Part shown: positions 47,365-59,800 of the stretch, one piece after another
Layout: every line of letters begins with the position of its first letter
Numbering within the stretch: position 1 is the stretch's first letter
Assembly: GCA_029204225.1 (NCBI GenBank)
Contig: CM055097.1
Span: 27,329,192 to 27,393,191, forward strand
Length of the DNA: 64,000 bases
DNA from: Diphasiastrum complanatum
Lineage: Eukaryota; Streptophyta; Lycopodiopsida; Lycopodiales; Lycopodiaceae
Reading direction: 5' to 3'
Notes under the pieces: model-generated
Told to the model about the DNA's origin: nothing
Seen by the model: the letters and a program-made list of their open reading frames with translations, nothing else
Database searches by the model: none
Position numbers and translations under genes: made by a program

Positions 47365-48072
47365 TCAAGATTTCTGAGTTGCAACATAACTAAAGAGCTT
47401 TCTCTTGAGATGCAAAATTTTGGTCATAAGTACTTGATTGGGTTCAATAATTGGCCTCACCTCTTTTCGTTTCCTTTTCTTGTCTCTAGATGTCACTGGC
47501 TCATCTGCCTTTGAATACTCGCTTCCATGGATGGAAGGGTCAACAAAATGATCATTATCATAATCAAATTCTGATAATAATGTCATTGTCTGGACTTCGT
47601 GGTGTTTCATTATTGGTTTTGCTTTCGTTAGCTGTCTCAATTGGTCCTCCAACTTCTGAATGAGTTGATGGTCCCTAGGATTGCTGCACTCGACAATATT
47701 CTTATGAATGCTTTTTCCTTTATCATTAGTTTCGAGTTCGGTATCTGAACTCAAGAAATCATCCTCCTCAGCATCTTTGAAGAAGTCTTTATTTTCCTTC
47801 TATAAGAGCTTCAACAGCTTCGTTTTTATCATTTCAATTGTATCAGCCCGATATTTTTCAAATTTAATTCTGTTGACTGACACACAACCCTTCTCTATAG
47901 TCTGTATTGTGTCAGTTTCGAAATTATCTTCTCTTTCTGCGGCTATGTGGGTTGCACTTCTCTCAGCAGCATCTTCAAACATATGATCAACAATTCGAGT
48001 AATTGTTCTAGCCATAATGTTGGCCTCAGATTCATTCAACAGCTCTAGGTGAGCGATGTCGCTTATTAGCAC
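47365..48072 (-). pseudogene. Unrecognised charged-protein exon, one stop
   Basis: A single minus-strand frame is open from 48072 to 47365 except for a TAG at 47800-47802. A possible splice acceptor (CACCTAG) lies near 48050. The product is highly charged: AERSATHIAAEREDNFETDT, IQKLEDQLRQLTKAK (heptad-like), then a basic RDKKRKRKEVRP patch near the end, and a TGA/TAG-type stop at 47365. It looks like the middle of a larger coding region. No family was recognised. Confidence 0.45.
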
Positions 48073-48077
48073 TTATT

Positions 48078-48380
48078 GGCCCGGGAGGGGGAGTAACGCC
48101 CGCTCTCGTGCCTATGCGACACGTGGATCGGGTGCCCGGGCCCTCAAAATTTTCTTGGTGACACGCTATCGCGGATCCGAGCACCCAGCGTCAGAGTCTC
48201 GCGGTTCGGGGCACCCTGCCCTGGCGCCGCACGAGCAAGAAGAGGGGCGAGAGAGGGCCCAGGATGGCGCCGGGCAGACGCGGCGCCAGGTGGGCAGGTG
48301 GGCGCCGGGCAGCTGGAGCTCAAAATTTTTCCGAACACAGGGCGTGACCCGGGCGTGACTGGCATGCCCCCGAGCACGCA
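48078..48380. other. GC-rich island in AT-rich DNA
   Basis: About 300 bp of strongly GC-rich, CpG-rich sequence (for example CCCGGGAGGGGGAG and GCGCCGGGCAG twice) stands out from AT-rich flanks. It separates two exon-like pieces of the decayed minus-strand gene. CTCAAAATTTT occurs at two points (near 48144 and 48319). Apparent ORFs here reflect base composition. The origin is unknown. Confidence 0.7.
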
Positions 48381-48627
48381 CACATGGTAGCAGTGAACAA
48401 TTTCTGTACTATATACAAAAGTTGCTCAGTCCATAGGAAACTTATGGGTCAAAGCTGAGCTTTGCAGGAAAGTGTGTAGGTGCCTGGCAGGGGGGCAGAT
48501 GGTGAGGACAAGGTGGAAACACGCGGCTGTTATGCATTGGGGCGGGCGTCATCGTATGTGTCCCAATAAGAGACCAGGCTAGGTGAGAAGCCAGATGACT
48601 CAGTTGGACTCCCCACAATCTAGCATG

Positions 48628-49173
48628 CTAGGACTTTTTCAACGCTTTCAAAAACATCCGATAGGAGATCGTGGAAAAGTCCACCGGTTCTTCATCATGT
48701 GATTGCAGCAAATATCCAAGATTCGAAACCGATATGGTAGAGTTTCTATCTGCGTCAAACACCATATCGCACATCCGCCTGACAAAACCTATGCATGCAG
48801 GATTCTTCAATTAGATAACTTTATAACCCTTCGTTTCTAGGTGAATAGAGTCTTCTCCTTCTGATAAATCAAACCATTCCTCAAGAAGGGTAGAGTCCGT
48901 TATCTTCTTTGCTTTCTTCGTTGAACCCTACATTGGCAGTCCAAAACATTCCGCATAATCTTCTGTGGTGAGCTCGATAGTGCGATGGCGTACTAAAAAA
49001 TAGCAGATATTTCCTCTGATTTTTACTCCTTTTGCCATTTTATTGCAGATATATGTCATCAGCAACGAGTTATCCTTATATTTGATTGTAGTAAGCTTGA
49101 ACAACTCTGCTCCTACTCTCCACTCTTCATACGGAATTTCCGTCCTAGTTTTCCATACTCGGTTAGATGCCAT
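48628..49173 (-). pseudogene. Unrecognised gene start, possibly retroelement-associated
   Basis: ATG at 49173 (MASNRVWKTRTEIPYEEW) opens a frame with stops at 48928-48930 and about 48811, ending at 48628. Segments NICYFLVRHRTIELTTEDYAECFGLP and NPACIGFVRRMCDMVFDADRN are well preserved. The V-R-x-R-x-I-x-L-T-x-E-x-Y-x-x-x-F-G-L-P pattern faintly recalls the putative plant transposon protein domain found in gag-like plant proteins. I give that little weight. The 5' flank (49174-49350) reads like an untranslated leader. Confidence 0.4.
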
Positions 49174-49807
49174 TTCTCTGTAAACTGAAGATGACAAATC
49201 CGCAACGCTAATATAGAATCAAGAGGAAAGCGGTTTGAAAAAGAGAATCCGAAAATCGCGATGGTAGCTTGCAAGATGTGCTATAGCACAACAGGAAGAC
49301 AACAAGAAAAAATAACGGAAGTGACAAGAGAGGTCTACATCGCTCTTAATTTGGGTGACGTCAGCTTATGACAACGAGGTATAATAACCGCCGGGGGTAT
49401 TAATAATAAGGGTACCACATCCGTCAATTGAGAAAATATGAAGGATCTAAAATGTTGAAGTTGGTCAAAAAATGATCTTTGGATCGAAAATTTAAAAGAT
49501 CAATTTTATTTGAACATATCCGAACCAAGATCGGATCGAATCGGTTCTAATATTTTTAGATACTTCATCTTAAGGACATGAATTTGGGTTGTGAATAAAT
49601 TCAAGAATCCTTAAAAAAAATAAAAAATAATAAATCCTACTTATTTAAAGCCTCTCCTCCCCCTCAAATAAGAAAACGTCCTCGTTGACTGAGAAGAGAA
49701 TAAGAATAAAAATAGAATTAAATAAAAATAATAATAAATATTCTCTTGGAAAAACATAAATTTGGAATTGCTTAGGTAAAACCAAGGGTTTATTTGTAAA
49801 CCACTTT
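49174..49807. other. Flank between the decayed gene and the Gypsy remnant
   Basis: AT-rich with no supported ORF. A purine tract on the minus strand (GAGGGGGAGGAGAGG, 49665-49651) is a likely Gypsy polypurine tract, so the sequence below it may be LTR remnant. No LTR pair was found. Confidence 0.45.
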
Positions 49808-51560
49808 CTATGGTTGATGATATTTCTTGATACGAGAGCCATTTAATCTTGTATCAAGTAGATTTCCTTCGAGATCAACCAGTTGGATCGAATTATTTGA
49901 GAACACCTCAATGACTTTGTATGGCCCCATCCATCTTGTATGTAGTTTCCCAAGAAACTTCAAATCTCTATTATCATACAATAATGCTAAGTCCCCAGCT
50001 TTAAGAGAAATCTTCTTCAAACGTGTATCATATTGCTCTTTTCTCTTTTTCTGCACCAATACTGTTTCTTGTAATGCTTAGAATCTATCCTCCTCGAATC
50101 GAAAAATCTGATCTGGTCTTTCGTTGACCATGTTATGTGATTCCTCACGGTCTGCATGTTGAATTCGATATGTCAGAATTTCAAATTCAATTGGGAGTAT
50201 TGGGTACATTTCATAAACCAAATAGTATGGAGTCTTTTTAGTCGTGAATTTTTCTATATCGGTACGCCCAAAGAACTGCAAGTATTTTTGTATCCCAGTC
50301 AGTGGAATGCTGATCTGTGATTTTATTTAGAATCTTGCATATAATATCGTTTGCTCTTTCTGTTAATCCATTTGCCTTTGGATTTTATGGTGTTGTTCTT
50401 CTATGAATAATCATAAAGTACTTCAGTAACTCCACAATAGTAGTGTTAATGAAATGGGTTCCTCTGTCACTAACGAGTTCCAAAGGACATCCATACCTTG
50501 TAATTATATTGACAAAAAAAAAATTGCAACTCTTTTTGCATCATTTTTCTTTGTAGCCTCGACTTTTTGTACAATAATCTGTGGCTACCAGTATGTATCG
50601 ATTTTTGCTTTGTCTTGTAGCCGATTTGATTGGTCCAACAAAATTGATACCCCACTTTTCAAATGGTGCCAATGGTAAGATTGGTACTAATGGCCAATTT
50701 GTTGACTTTGCTGGTTTTTCCATCCTTTGACAAGGATCACGGTTTAGAATAAATTTATGCACATCTTTGTACATTGTGTGCCACAAATATTTCTCATTCA
50801 TAATTTTCCGAAATGTGTTCTTTAAAGCATAGTGTCCACCAACTTCTTCTTCATGGAAAGACCTGATTACTATTTGTATTTCTTCTGGTTCCAAGCATCT
50901 TCGAAGTTCATCATTACTTCCAAGTTTGTAAAGCACACCTGATATAATAGTGTATGGTGCTACTTTATATTGAAAAACATTCTTCACTTCTCGAGTCATG
51001 CCTTCCGGATATAGCAATGTTTGCAAATACTGAATAATATCACCATATATTGATTTTTTGATATTTAACATCAGTTCTTCATCGAGTAGATTATCCGAAA
51101 TAGGGTCTTTGAGTTCAGTAGTTTCCAATCTCGATAGATAATCCGCATTTGCATGATGTTTGTCAGGTTGGATTTCCACTATATAATCAAATTCTGATAG
51201 TAGAAGAATCCAATAAGCAATTTGACCCGATAAATCTGGTTTATTAACCAAATACTTTATAGCATAATGGTCAACATGAAATGTAAATGCATAACTTAAT
51301 AAATAATGTCAAAACTATTTTACTGAATAAATCATTCCCAAAGTTTCTCGCTCAGTAGTAGAGTAATTCTTTTCTGATGCAAATAATTGTGTACCTGCAT
51401 AATATATAGGATAATCTTTCTTTGCATCAGTTTTTTGGCTCAGAATGCTTATTTCTTTGTTTACAACATTGGGATTCACCCAAGTGTTTTTCATGACATG
51501 GAAAAGGCTTTGTATATGTCCATCTTACCTTGCATAATTTTCATCAATTCCTAGGCCCTT
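49808..51560 (-). pseudogene. Ty3/Gypsy pol remnant: RNase H, integrase
   Basis: On the minus strand: RNase H text around 51400-51330 (PIYYAGTQLFASEKNYSTTERETLG, frame-shifted nearby), then 51251-50541 with LVNKPDLSGQIAYW, the integrase zinc-binding region (H near 50800, then NRDPCQRMEK) and the core start FEKWGINFVGPI. There the catalytic Asp expected in W-G-x-D-F is Asn. After frameshifts (50540-50290) the C-terminal GPY/F-like segment RWMGPYKVIEVF is in 50059-49808. RT, protease, gag and LTRs are missing. Confidence 0.88.
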
Positions 51561-51674
51561 TTTTCTAGGGGCTGCCCATCCCCAATTATAGTGGAGTGTG
51601 ACACAAAGGGTGATCAGTCCCTTGGTTTCTTCTCCCAGTCTTTATAGACTCGAGTGAGCCTTCTTTATCATTAG

Positions 51675-51704
51675 GAAAAACGGCAAGATATGTTGCCGTT
51701 TTTC
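51675..51704. repeat. Hairpin: GAAAAACGGCAA inverted, 6-base loop
   Basis: GAAAAACGGCAA (51675-51686) and TTGCCGTTTTTC (51693-51704) are perfect inverses around GATATG. On DNA level it could be a cruciform, an intrinsic structure of a LTR end, or chance. Confidence 0.85.
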
Positions 51705-51815
51705 TAGTTTCCGGTGCTGCCCGCCGTCTAACTGGTGTGGTTAACTCATTACAACTCAAACGAAATAAACATGTCGCCTATGCACACAGTCGACTAAGCA
51801 CACGCCGCCTAAGCT

Positions 51816-51903
51816 ATCAGTAGCGGGAGGAGAAGGAGAGGATAATTTTATTCATGCTCTCAAGAAGATATCAGTAGCGGGAGGAGAAGGAGAAGATAAT
51901 TTT
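51816..51903. repeat. 54-bp tandem duplication
   Basis: ATCAGTAGCGGGAGGAGAAGG begins at 51816 and again at 51870. The second copy is partial (about 34 bp) with one G-to-A difference. Confidence 0.85.
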
Positions 51904-52044
51904 TTGGTGTTCCCTCCAAAAATCTTTGAAAACATATGAAAGGTAGATTATATAACATGCATGTTTAATGATTTACAAGCTTGTTTTGGTTTCGTGTGAA
52001 TCGTTTTTCTCGTTACATGATTTAGTTTGTTTGATTTTGAAATA

Positions 52045-54700
52045 ATGGAAAAGTTTGATCTTCATATTGTGCTCCCACTCGATTGTGCTCCAATTTATAA
52101 AAGAAATACCAAAGCTGGTCAGATTAATGAGACTTGTAAGAAAGAACTTAGAGAAAAAAATTGTAGAAATATTGATTTGTGGACAGTTGGATCAATTTAT
52201 CCCAAAGATCCAAGTACAGGATGTTTTTTAGACTTTCAAACTACTGGTTGTGTGTAATGGACATAGTAGATTGTTGGGATACTGTCAAAAGCTGAGCCAA
52301 TACGGGATGTATGAAGCAATGAAGCGAACACATTTATTGGAGTATTTGTTGAATCAAACAAACAATGAGAAGGCAATACTTCAAGAAAATTTGTAGAAAC
52401 AAATATACAAAAATACGACATTGAGCTCCAATATATCAGAATTGAAAACTATTATTATTGATCTTCAAATATCCAATCAAGTTATGTTGAGAGACGTTGA
52501 AAATTTTAAAAGAGAAATCTTGAGTGCTATTGTTGAAGGCGAAGTTCTCAGAAGAAAATTAAATATAAGAAAACACAAACGACTTCCAAAATAAGACATA
52601 GATGATCTGTCTTCAAGAAGTGGAAACAAGAAGAAAAGGATTCAGGCATTCAAGTAAGTATTAATTCAAAGAGCAAATGACATGCTTGCTAAGTTTTTAT
52701 GTGCTTGTTTTTCTAATGCTTGCTAATTTAATTATTTATTATGTCTTGCAGATCATCTTTGGTGGTGAGAGAACATTATAAAGATTCTACGAGTATTGGA
52801 AAGTCTTTGGGTTCCATATTGTCATCAAAAACTACAAAAGAAATGTTAAAGAATTCTCGTTATGACAGGATTAAGAATGATATTGCTGTAGTGATTATAC
52901 AGAGCATTCAACATGTCTTGGATGCAAGAGTTATCCAGGGAGCATGTGATGATTCAGAAATTAGTCGTAAAGCATATACTCTATTGTTTAAAATTGTATA
53001 GGAAGTCTTTGCACATGTGAAGATTCGAAAGCTACCTCTTCCTCGTCCATTTAGAGTAAAAAAAGCAAGATATTGTCTTAATGAGAGTATGAGTATGCTT
53101 ATAGGTGTTCCATTTCAAATCAAGAAATTGTATACATGTGAGAGTGGAACATTGGAATACAATGACTCCAACAATTTATTTTTGGATATTAACAAAGTAG
53201 TGGCATACATGATTAAATATTACAAAATATTTGAAAGAGAAGTCCAAGAAAAATTGATATTGGTTATTAAACTTGATGAGTCTGAAATTGTTAAGGGACA
53301 AAAATTGGAATGGGTAAGTATCACCTTTATGAACAGAGCATTGAACAATACTAAAAATAATACAGATGATTCCTCATTTAGTGTTCAATCAGAGAATAAA
53401 ATATGGTGGTTAGCAGCATTTCAGGTATATTTCAATTTTACTTAGTATTGTATTTTATCACCTAAGTTGTTGATGTCAATGTTCGTAACTTTGTATGTGT
53501 TTGTTACTTTTCAGGTTTTAAAAGAAGACCATGCTATTTTGTTGTGGATTTTTTCGACATCAAATTATGCAAAGATTATTGAAGAGCATATGGGTGGAAA
53601 CAAAATATATGTGCCAAACTATGGCACGTTTCAAATTTAATGGCATCTTGCAGGTGATTTAAAGACACTGAAATGTATGTATAATGTTTCGCATGGGGCA
53701 AATACTAAACACCCTTGTTTGTATTGTATGAAGAATTGTAAAGACTTGAATTTGAAAAGATCACGAGTTGGTCCAACAAGAGATCGAGAGGATCCAAACT
53801 TTAGACATGTGTTGGCAATTCCATTGATCAATGTTCACATATGCACATTGCATGCTAAGGTACAAATTATTGAAAAATTGATTTACAATCATATTTTGTA
53901 TGTCTGGAATGCCAAACCTGAATCGGCTTCTAAAATTGGAATCGAGAGATTAGAGCAAGTACTTTTTGCACAAGGGGAATGTAAAAATAAAAAAAAGTGA
54001 AAAATTATCGGGAAAATCAGGGAACGTTCCAAACAAGCTATCTGTTGGAGGTGCAAAAGCTAGAAGGTTTTTATCCAATCACACTGGAAAGTCTTCTACC
54101 GTGACATACAATGTTTGGAAAGACGTTGTTGCAGCATCAAAAGATTTTGAAGAGAGAGGCAACACAAGATTAAAAAAAGCTGAAGTATGGCAAAATCTCA
54201 ACAATCTGATTGGCATGTTGCGAAAAGAAAAGTTATCTAAAATTGACATTGCAAATTTACAAGAATATTGTGAGATATTTGTCAAATCGGTAGCAGAATG
54301 TTGGGGAGAGGATCATGTTACACACTATATGGTGATTCACTATTTGTTTTTGTGCAAAAATTGTTCTGCAACATCATATATTTGATTTATGATATATGTA
54401 TTTTACTAGTTGCAGCATATTCTATTACATCACACCACATTTTTTGCAAAAGAATATGGAAGTCTGAGCATATGGTCTTCTCAAGGTATAGAGAAATCGC
54501 ATTGGCAAGCAAGAGGAGCTTTTCATCGAGCAACCAACCATGGAGGATATAATTCAAAGAGATGCTACTTATATCAATTATTTCAATGGTTCTACAGAAG
54601 AGCACAGTTTACATATCAAACCAAATATTCAACAAATCTCATTTCATTCAAAAAGGCATTTCAACATCTGAGGAGAAATAGTTCAACTTCATCATCTTAA
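52045..54700 (+). pseudogene. Probable D-D-E transposase gene with introns (best copy)
   Basis: Coding pieces follow one another on the plus strand. First is an N-terminal piece from ATG 52045 (MEKFDLHIVLPLDC...), then a coiled-coil-like stretch to about 52650. A GTAAGT donor (52653) and TTGCAG acceptor (52750) follow, then an exon to 53424 with one TAG (near 53000). A second intron lies at about 53425-53514. The next exon has one TAA (near 53637) and one A-run frameshift (near 53995), and a last exon ends at the TAA 54698-54700. Candidate catalytic residues are Asp at 53275 (IKLDESEIVKG), Asp at 53656 (AGDLKTLK) and Glu at 54491 (WSSQGIEKSH). A C-x2-C pair (HPCLYC, 53716-53727) and LHAKVQIIEKL lie between the second and third, as in DDE transposases with zinc-binding inserts. 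Only a few point lesions separate it from a full frame. Role inferred: cut-and-paste recombinase in the nucleus. Confidence 0.6.
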
Positions 54701-55585
54701 TAGAAAAACAATTAAAATATTACATATCCTCATCGGTATCAAAGGTCAGTTGAGCAGTATGGTCATGAAAAAATTGTCTCCTCTCATATGAATCCAGATG
54801 CTCAATTGATCTTCTTTTGCTCAACTCTATGTAACTTGCATACACTGCTAAGGCAGAGGATCTTTTGGGTACATTTTACTGTTAGGATATCTATGTCCAT
54901 CACAAAAACAGGACAATGCCTTTATTGCCATTACTATAGTTCCTGCTTGTGAATAGAAGTTGTCATGTTGAATACAAATTTCATTTTGTACAAAGTATTT
55001 CAGGTAATGGCACAATGTTGAATCCTTATGGCCAACAACACCTCGGGCAACTCCTCTTCTCGTAGCAAAATTATCAACTTCAATTGTGTCTTGCAACATA
55101 AATACAAAAATTTGTAATCAGTTAAATTTTCAGATGGATTTTCATTGAATACAATGCTAAATATGATTATAATGGAATAAGAAAATAAAAATTACCATGT
55201 CATGCTGATCATACTCCAACAATCCTTTTCCACGCAAGTCATGCCCAACAAGAAATGTATCCTCAGAAAAAACGTATTGCTCTGAAGGAGGATATCTTTT
55301 TTGAAACTCAATGAACTCCTCCTCACTAGGAGCATTTGCACCATAGGCTAGACATTGTTGCCTTGTAATTTGTAAGGCCTGCTCTCCAGACATCCAACCA
55401 CCTTCATCTTGATAGTCAATCCCTTCAATTAAATCATCATGATTGAAGTCTATTGTATCCGAAAATTTTGACAATGCATTGGCTAGTACAGATAGGATCT
55501 CGTCCTCTCTCATGTCGAACACATCCCCAATATCATTCAATGATAAATATGGCAGGCTATTCATATGGAATACATGAATGTCGAG

Positions 55586-56238
55586 TGTGAAAAATTGTCA
55601 ACTAGTAGTATTTTCCTAACTTGAGATTTTGTAGGCCTATGGCCAAATAAAAGTTAGAGATAGGTTCATACATGTATGTAGAGGCCCAAAGTATGTGTAC
55701 ACTACTTTTGAGGTCACATTAATTAGAGGAGGTCGAGTGTGGAGCTCTTCTATTGGCTCATAATTTGGTGCATTCCTATTTGACCAAATTTCTAGGTATA
55801 TGGGTGAATCCTATTGGACCCCAATTTTAGCCTATCATAAGACAAGTGGCCAAGAGGCACTATGGCTGCTATAAATAGCCATCTCCACGAGTATGTACAC
55901 ATCTCATTTTCATTCTATTGAATGAATGTTATGCTCTTTGAAGATCCATCTTCTTCTCTCTCACTTTTTTGTTCATATCTTGCATTCTAGCCACTAGAAT
56001 TGTGATTTCTTTGTTGCTATGGCTTCACACGTGTGAAATGCAGGTTGTAGGCTCTGAAGTACGGACAGGGACAGCAAGTTTCTGTTTGTGGAAGCTTATG
56101 ATCAGATTTTGATGTTTAGTTGATGTTTAGTATGCTTAACATCACAATTTCTATCATTTTTTCAATCTAGATGTGCATAACTTCCATGGCCAAGATCTTT
56201 ATGAAACTTTAGCATCTTTTGGATCTGAGTTTTTCACA
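55586..56238 (+). repeat. 5' LTR of element A, copy 2
   Basis: It is 653 bp, TGTGAAAAA to TTTTTCACA, with the same TATA box (55870) and CACACGTGTG palindrome as in copy 1. Confidence 0.97.
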
Positions 56239-56250
56239 TGGTATCAGAGC
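56239..56250 (+). other. Primer-binding site of element A, copy 2
   Basis: TGGTATCAGAGC directly follows the LTR and is complementary to initiator tRNA-Met. A leader of about 600 bp then precedes gag. Confidence 0.9.
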
Positions 56251-56847
56251 ATTAGGCGGCCAAATGTGCAGGTTTTGCCAGATTTAGAAGAGATTTGTGG
56301 GCGAGTTTGCTTTTGTAGCATTCCAATCAAGTTTCTAGCTAAAAATCTTGTTGATTTATGTGTAGAAATTGGATCTTTGTGATCAAAACATCATTTGTAT
56401 GCATTTCAATTGAAGTAGGGCGAATTCCCTCTGTACTTATCAGAATAAGGAGACAAAAATTGTTTTGGAAAGAGGGAGATGCAAGATCCAACAAGATCCT
56501 ATTAGTTTTCCATTCTAGCATATAGTTTTTTTATTCAATTTCTTGCTTCTTCATGTCAAAAACTTCAAAATTGATGTAACCCTCTGATTTTCAGTTTGCT
56601 GAATGATTCAAGAGTGTATTTCAATCTTAGGAGTGAGGGAAAAGCAAGTATATTGAGGTTTGGTCTTGGTTTGATCAAGAAATCATAAAACTAGTGGCTA
56701 AAATTAAGGAAAAAGTGAGGAAAAGAGAGAAAAAGTAAGGTTTTAGGTTCCAAATCTTTGTGATTTCTTCTTGTGTTTCATTTGTTGATTCAAGAGAGTG
56801 CTTAGTGCATTGGAACAGGTCAAAGATCAGAGATCAATCATTGCAAC

Positions 56848-59800
56848 ATGGCTACAAATGGAGGCTACATGTTGGAAAGCAATGATAGGCTTACCTCCCT
56901 CAACTATTCTACTTGGAAAGTAAGGATGGAGTCTTTGCTTGAGATGAATGAGTTGATGGATATTGTTGTAGGTGTGGAGGAGAGACCTTTGGCACCTCAA
57001 GAACAATTGAGGTATGACAAGAGGGCAAAGAAAGCCCTTCACATGATCAAGATGAATGTGACAAATGAGCTTATCAAAGAGGTTGGTAAGTGCACATCAT
57101 CTAGTGAAGCTTGGGAAGCCTTGAAGAAGGTTTATGAATCCAAGTCTACTTCTAGAGTGTTGACTTTAAGAAGGCAAATCTTTTCTTGTATGCAAAAGAA
57201 GAGTGAGAATGGACATGCTTTTGTTTTGAGAGTTAAAGCATTGAATGATGAGTTAGCATGCATTAATGATGGCATAAATAATGAGGAGCTTGTTCAAGTG
57301 ATTCTCAATGGCTTGTTGGATGATCATGCTAATCTTGTTCAAAGTTATGCTATCCAAAAATGTTTACCAAGTGTTGGAGACTTGCAAGAGGTCTTGTTGG
57401 CTGAAGAATTCAGGTTGCAAGCAAGAGTGGGAGCATCTTCTACATCTCAAGGAGGAGAAGAGGAGGCAATGTTCTCTAAAGGCAAGTTCAAGGGCAAAGG
57501 TAAAAGCAATTGGTCTAAAGGGCAAGACCAAGGTGAGCACTCTACTTTTGGCAAAAAGAAGGATAGATCTAAGCTAAAATGTTTCTATTGTGGAGTCAAA
57601 GGGCATTTTGCTAGTGATTGTTTTAAGAAAAAGAGGGATCAAGGGGAAAAGCAAACCAATCTAACTATTGATGAGGGTGGGGATGAGCTTCTTTCAAATG
57701 ATGCTTTTGTTATGTCATCTTGCTTGTTGGCTAATCATGGAGACATTGATCCTTGGTGGATTGATAGTGGAGCCACTTCTCATATGACATATCATAAAGA
57801 GTATTTTTCATCTTTAATGGCATTTGATGGTGATAGGAAGGTAATCTATACCGCAAATGATGGTGAGTGTGCAATCAAGGGGATTGGCACAATTCCTATT
57901 TCACTTTCTACAAATAGGAATATAGAATTGAAAGATGTTTTGCTCATTCCATCCATTACCAAGAACTTACTTAGTGTAAGCCAAATGCTTGACAAAGGAT
58001 TCAAAGTTGAGTTTGATGGTGATGCTTGCTTGATCAAAAAGGGGTGTAGTATCATTGCAAAAGGGAAAAGGCAAGGGAAATTGTTCAAGCTTGATGCATG
58101 TGTTGTTGCTAACCAAGTTGGATGCATGGCAAATGAACAAATGTCAATTCAAGAGGTATGGCATAAAAGGATGGGACATCTCAACTACAAGGCCTTGGAG
58201 GTAATAGCCAAAAAGGAGGTAGTAAGGGGACTTCCCAAGTCTCTTACTTGCTTGAATCATGTTTGTGAAGAATGTGCTTTGTCTAAATCACATAGATTGC
58301 CATATACTAGATCTATATCTAGATCTAAGATGCCTTTTTCTCTCTTGCATTCGGATATTCATGGTGTTACTACAATTAGCAATGGAGGTGCTAAGATGTA
58401 TGTAACTTTCATTGATGATTTTAGTAGATTTTGTTGGGTTTATCTACTAAAGAGCAAGGATGAGGTGTTTGATGTGTTTGTCAAGTTCAAAGTTGCTATT
58501 GAGACTCAATTTACAACCAAAATCAAATGCTTGAGGAGCGACAATGGTGGTGAATACATTTCTAACAAATTCAAAGCCTTTTGCGATGAGCATGGGATCA
58601 AGAGGGAGTACACATGTCCAAGAACACCACAACAAAATGGAGTGGCCGAGAGGAAGAATAGAACCTTGTGTGAGAGTGCAAAGGCAATGAGATTGAATGC
58701 TAATCTTCCTAAACCTTTTTGGAGTGATGCTTTGTTGTGTGCAAATTTCCTATGCAATAGATGGCCAAGTGTTGTATTGGAAGGAAAAACCCCTTTTGAA
58801 GCTTTGTTTGGTACGAAGCCTAATGTCAAGTTTCTAAGAACTTTTGGATGCATTTGCTACTTCAACATTACTCTTGATGATAGAACTAAGGAGGATCCAT
58901 CTTCAAGAAAGGGCATTTTTGTTGGTTATAGTGAAGTAAGCAAAGCATATAGGATTTATGTTCCTTCAATCAAGAAAGTGTTCACAAGTAGGGATGTCAT
59001 TTTTGATGAAGGTAACATTCCAAAAGTTGTTTCAAGTGATGATGGTGTTGTTGCAACTAATGTGCTTGATGACAATGGAGTTGATGACACATTGGATGTG
59101 GATGTTGAAGAAGCCTCTTCAAGTCAAATTCCAAGGAGAACTCCAAGGCATAAAGTGAAACCCTCAAGGCTCACTTATGATGGCAAAGGTAAGCAAGTGG
59201 TGGATGGATCCAACTATGCTTTCCTAACTTCTTTTGATGTACCTTCATGTGTAGATGAAGCAAGGCAAGAAGAGGAATGGATCCAAGCAATGGATCTTGA
59301 GTTTGAAGCACTTATGAAGAACAACACATGGAGATTGGTGGAGCTTCCAAAGGGCAAAAGTGCAATTGGATGCAAATGGATCTTCAAGGTAAAGACAAAT
59401 CAAGATGGATCTATCAACAAGTTGAAGGCAAGGTTGGTGGCTAAAGGTTATGCTCAAGAGCATGGCATTGACTATGAGGAAACCTTTGCACCCGTGGCAA
59501 AGATGGTGAGCATAAGAGTAATCATTTCCCTTGCAACTCTTTATGGATGGGATCTTTGGCAATTAGACATTTCTAATGCTTTCTTGAATGGTGATCTTGA
59601 AGAGGAAGTCTACATGGAGCAACCCGAGAGCTATGTTTCTCATAGCAAGCCTAATCATGTGTGTTTTCTACAAAAAAGTTTGTATGGTCTTAAGCAAGCA
59701 CCAAGGAGTTGGTATGCTAGGCTTAACTCTTTTCTACTTTCTCAAAACTTCACTATGAGTGAGTATGATCATTCACTTTACTTTAGAATTAGTGCTAATG

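Larger units (their letters stand above)
51561..52044. other. Interval upstream of the transposase-like gene
   Basis: It contains a perfect 12-bp inverted repeat (51675-51704) and a 54-bp tandem duplication (51816-51903). If the two convergent genes form a transposon, its left terminus should be in here. I could not identify a terminal inverted repeat that pairs with the right side. Confidence 0.5.

Noticed and set aside
48056-48383. Overlapping ORFs in both strands of the GC-rich island
   Set aside because: Few stop codons are expected in GC-rich DNA. The products are low-complexity and show no family features.
49645-49842. 65-codon minus-strand ORF below the Gypsy integrase
   Set aside because: It covers the polypurine tract and A/T-rich runs. 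It is not protein-like.
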